Origin: an uncultured Terrimonas sp.
Lineage (GTDB): Bacteria > Bacteroidota > Bacteroidia > Chitinophagales > Chitinophagaceae
Reading direction: 5' to 3'
DNA length: 7,576 bases
Assembly: GCA_946886925.1 (NCBI GenBank)
Contig: CAMPJQ010000117.1
Span: forward strand, 1-7,576
The notes under the pieces are model-generated. The model was not told the DNA's origin, made no database searches, and was given only the letters and a program-made list of their open reading frames with translations. Positions 4,616 through 7,576 of the stretch are shown one piece after another (within the stretch, counting starts at the first letter, position 1; each line of letters begins with the position of its first letter). A program made the position numbers and the translations under genes.

Positions 4616-7576
4616 TGTATTGCTCTTGCCTGTCCCGGAGTGATACCATATTGCTGCAAAAACATTTTGTTGAAATACGAGGAACTGCTGAAGCCCACTG
4701 TATATCCAACTTCCGCAACAGAACCCACATGGTGTTGAAGCATTTCCATTGCCCTGGTGAGCCGGTAGTACCTTATAAATTCCGTAGCAGACTGGTTGGT
4801 AAGGGCGTGTAGTTTTCTATGCAATTGCGATCGGCTCATCCCTATTTCCCTGGCAAGGCAGGTTACCGTAAAATCTTCTTTATCCATTTGTTCTTCCACT
4901 ACCTGCATCAGCCTTTGCAGAAAAGCTTCTTCCATGGATGGCGCCGTAATACCCATAGGTTTTAAAATCAGTTCTTTGCGGTATTTTTCCTGCATCGTCC
5001 TGCGACTGCTGATCAGGTTCCCTGTTCTTAGCAATAATTCTTTGGGATAAAACGGCTTGGTAAGGTATTCATCAGCCTTTTTTCGTAAACCATGCAACTT
5101 ATCCTCGTGGTCTGCCCTGGCGGTTAATAAGATCAGTGGTACATGACTTGTGCGCTCATCCTGCCTGAGAATATCACAGACTTCATAGCCATCTTTTTTG
5201 GGCATCATAACATCACTGATGATTAGATCCGGAATAACTTCCAGTGCTTTAACGACTCCGGCTTCACCATCTGCTGCGGATAAAACTGTATAATCTTTTT
5301 GTAATACATCTTTTATGTATTGCATCACATCTGTGTTGTCTTCAATCACCAGCACTATTGGCTTTTCTTTATCTCCTTGCTCCGATGCTACGGTTTCTTC
5401 TGCTACCAATGGGTCAGTTTCTTCAGGAGTAACATTGTCTTCGTTTCGCGCCAATTCCTGTAACGCATAATCCCTGCCCATTGGAATGGAAATCTTTAGC
5501 GCTGTACCTTCTCCCGGCTTGCTGAATATTTCGATAGCTCCCCTGTGTAACTGTACCAACTCCTTTACCATAGCCAATCCGATGCCGCTACCAGCCCTAA
5601 AAGACTTTTGCCCTTCCTCTCCCTGATAATAGCGGTCGAACACATAGGGAATATCTTTTTCAGCAATACCCGCACCAGAATCGCGCACATGCACAACCAG
5701 AATATCGTCATCTTTCTGCTCCGCGATTTCCACAGATACGTGAATACTGCCACCATCGGGAGTAAACTTAAATGCATTAGACAACAGGTTGATAAAAATC
5801 GTTTCCATTTTTTCTTTATCAAAATCCATTACCAGGCTGCCGAAAGACGTATTTACCGAAAGATCTATTTTTCTGGAGGCGGCCAGGGAAGAAAAGTTCA
5901 TGACGTTGCCACGAATAAGTGTTCCGATATCCTGCCGGCTGTGTGAAAGCTCCAGCTTACCGGATTCCAGTTTGGATAAATAAAGCAGTTGGTCAATGAG
6001 GCTAAGTAAGCGTTGCGCATTGTGCTCCATTGTGTTTAGCTGCCTGACGATTTGAGAATTGTCTGTGGCCTCACGCAGGGAATGAATAGGTCCTAAGATT
6101 AGTGTCAGTGGCGTTCTGAATTCATGGGATATATTGGAAAAGAAAGTAGTTTTTATTTGTTCCAGCTCTTTTTTCTTTTCATACAATATCCGGTTTTTCC
6201 GGCTCTTCATGCGCTGCCTGTTGAAAAGCAACAACAGTATTATTGCAACAAGAATACCGGAAACGAGGTAAGTATTTCTTCTAAACCTGGCAGCCGCTTT
6301 TTCCTGGGTAAGTTGGGTAATGACCTGTTCTTTCTTTTCTGAACCATATTTTATCTTCAAATGATTCAGTACTCTGATCTTTTCCTTATTTAACAGGCTA
6401 TCCTTTAATATGGCATATTTAGCCATGGCATTGTAGGCGCTGTGATAATCGCCGAGTGCCTCATGCGTGCGGCTAAGCATCAGCCAGGCATATTGCAGTT
6501 GGTCTAAGTTCTGCTCTCTTTCAGCAGCTTTTGTTGCAAGTATGGCATAGTTCTTTGCTGCTTCAGGTTTATCCAGTTTCAAACAGGTTTCCACTATATC
6601 ATTGAGCAGGTGCGCCCTTTCGATGTTATATTTCCTGGCAATGACGAGTGCCTTGTTCAGGTATAAAATTGAGCTGTCCAGCTTCCCTTTGGCCCTGAGT
6701 GTAGAACCTATATTGGTTAGAAGAACCCTCTGTGTAGCTTTATCGCCCAGTTGCCGGGAAATATTTAAAGCGCTCCGGTACCTGTCCAGAGCCATTTCCT
6801 GGTTTCTTTTTTTTTGATAAACGGCTCCCATATTCAGTAAATCGCCCGCGATCCAGGCGCGGTTATTCATAACGCTGTCAATTGCTAACGCGCGGGAAAA
6901 ATTTGAAAGCGCTTCGTCTAAGTTCCTGGTTCTCAAATAAACATTGCCAACAAGGTTATATGCCCTTGATATTCCGGGATTGTATTTTAAAGCCTCATTG
7001 ATGCGCAGGGCACGCAAGCCATAATTCAGTGCTTCCGGAAAATCGCCAACTCTCTGGTAAATGCGGCAATAATATATGTAACACGCGGCTATATCTTTTT
7101 GCATGCCCAGTTGCTCAAAAATATATAAAGCCTTGTCCAATGCCTGTTGCGCCGAATCCATGGCATTTGCGTTGATAAACCTGCGGCATTGCCGGTACAG
7201 TCCTTTGGCCTCTAAGTATGCATCATTCAAACTTTGGGAAAGCTTCAAACCCAGTTGCAAAACGATGGCTGCAGAATCGGGTTTATGGTTATCCAGATAA
7301 TAATCACCTTTCTCGTATAAGCTGTAAATATTGGCGTAACCGGAAATATTGTTAGGCAGGGGTTTTCTTATTGGCGAAAGCTTCCTGCTTTTGATTTGAT
7401 AACTCCAGAAACTATCCTGGTTATTGTAGCTTTCCCCAATCTTTTCATCTGAGAAGATGAGCATAGCCCCCTGGTCAGGCAGATTTACAGCAAATAACAG
7501 GTGAAGTGGTTTTTCAGTGCCCTCCGGCATCAATTTGTCGGCACTAAGCGCAGTAATTTCTCTCTCCGCCGGAAAT
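4609..7576 (-). CDS. Hybrid two-component sensor/regulator: TPR - TM - HisKA - HATPase - REC - AraC HTH (5' partial)
   Basis: One polypeptide carries a whole phosphorelay. Residues are numbered from the TTG at 7533. TPR repeats span about 65-380 (for example LVGNVYLRTRNLDEALSNFSRA), probably in the periplasm. A membrane helix is at about 421-437. HisKA has NISHEFRTPLTLILGP with phospho-acceptor His470. The ATPase domain has NLLSNAFKF (Asn586), DSGAGI (618) and GSGIGLAM (648). An acidic linker (690-724) leads to a receiver with Glu731/Asp732, phospho-acceptor Asp774, Thr804 and Lys826. A C-terminal AraC double HTH spans about 870-972. All signature residues are intact. The frame has no stop between 7533 and the edge at 7576, and the residues before the TPRs lack a signal peptide. 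The apparent starts (TTG 7533, ATG 7530) are therefore probably internal, with the true start outside the window. TGA stop at 4609-4611. The surface lipoprotein gene follows after 128 bp and is the obvious candidate target. Confidence 0.92.
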   Translation of the reverse strand, partial: FPAEREITALSADKLMPEGTEKPLHLLFAVNLPDQGAMLIFSDEKIGESYNNQDSFWSYQIKSRKLSPIRKPLPNNISGYANIYSLYEKGDYYLDNHKPDSAAIVLQLGLKLSQSLNDAYLEAKGLYRQCRRFINANAMDSAQQALDKALYIFEQLGMQKDIAACYIYYCRIYQRVGDFPEALNYGLRALRINEALKYNPGISRAYNLVGNVYLRTRNLDEALSNFSRALAIDSVMNNRAWIAGDLLNMGAVYQKKRNQEMALDRYRSALNISRQLGDKATQRVLLTNIGSTLRAKGKLDSSILYLNKALVIARKYNIERAHLLNDIVETCLKLDKPEAAKNYAILATKAAEREQNLDQLQYAWLMLSRTHEALGDYHSAYNAMAKYAILKDSLLNKEKIRVLNHLKIKYGSEKKEQVITQLTQEKAAARFRRNTYLVSGILVAIILLLLFNRQRMKSRKNRILYEKKKELEQIKTTFFSNISHEFRTPLTLILGPIHSLREATDNSQIVRQLNTMEHNAQRLLSLIDQLLYLSKLESGKLELSHSRQDIGTLIRGNVMNFSSLAASRKIDLSVNTSFGSLVMDFDKEKMETIFINLLSNAFKFTPDGGSIHVSVEIAEQKDDDILVVHVRDSGAGIAEKDIPYVFDRYYQGEEGQKSFRAGSGIGLAMVKELVQLHRGAIEIFSKPGEGTALKISIPMGRDYALQELARNEDNVTPEETDPLVAEETVASEQGDKEKPIVLVIEDNTDVMQYIKDVLQKDYTVLSAADGEAGVVKALEVIPDLIISDVMMPKKDGYEVCDILRQDERTSHVPLILLTARADHEDKLHGLRKKADEYLTKPFYPKELLLRTGNLISSRRTMQEKYRKELILKPMGITAPSMEEAFLQRLMQVVEEQMDKEDFTVTCLAREIGMSRSQLHRKLHALTNQSATEFIRYYRLTRAMEMLQHHVGSVAEVGYTVGFSSSSYFNKMFLQQYGITPGQARAIQG

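Noticed and set aside
4603..4812. Plus-strand open frames of 60-110 codons opposite the kinase and lipoprotein genes.
   Set aside because: They lie antisense to well-supported domains, have Cys/Ser/Arg-rich shadow-like composition, and show no recognisable motifs.

Overview
The window looks like a chromosomal stretch from a member of the Bacteroidota, probably a Chitinophagaceae-like genus. The evidence is a hybrid histidine kinase fused to an AraC-type output domain, a lipoprotein with a Bacteroidota-style surface-export signal, no clear Shine-Dalgarno sequences, a TAnnTTTG-type promoter element, and moderately AT-rich, short intergenic gaps. No tRNA, rRNA, CRISPR array or insertion sequence was seen, and no gene-free stretch exceeds about 150 bp.

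Layout from left to right. Bases 1-68 hold the last 21 codons of a plus-strand gene that cannot be identified. It converges on a minus-strand pair: a truncated-looking Crp/Fnr-type regulator (776-1360) followed 64 bp later by a DinB-fold putative metalloenzyme (151-711). Divergent from the regulator is a hotdog-fold acyl-CoA thioesterase (start best placed at 1468, end 1914) that resembles the YdiI/MenI group. A GC-rich hairpin lies in the gap where the thioesterase converges with the next minus-strand gene.

The right two thirds is a minus-strand pair. The upstream gene (4609 to the right edge) encodes a TPR - membrane helix - HisKA - HATPase - receiver - AraC-HTH hybrid sensor. Its reading frame is open to the edge, so the N-terminus is missing. 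The downstream gene (2066-4480) encodes an 804-residue predicted surface lipoprotein with a beta-rich, internally repeated C-terminal half and no family I recognise.

The 128 bp between these two genes is unusually structured. It holds a 9-bp hairpin over the kinase stop codon, two identical 9-bp direct repeats exactly 21 bp apart, a promoter-like -7 element without a visible -33 partner, and a perfect 9-bp inverted repeat just before the lipoprotein start. A 21-bp direct repeat is the geometry classically bound by AraC-type proteins. The most interesting reading of the window is therefore a self-contained signalling pair: the membrane hybrid kinase senses something in the periplasm and its own AraC domain switches on the adjacent surface lipoprotein. 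That is inference and has not been tested here.
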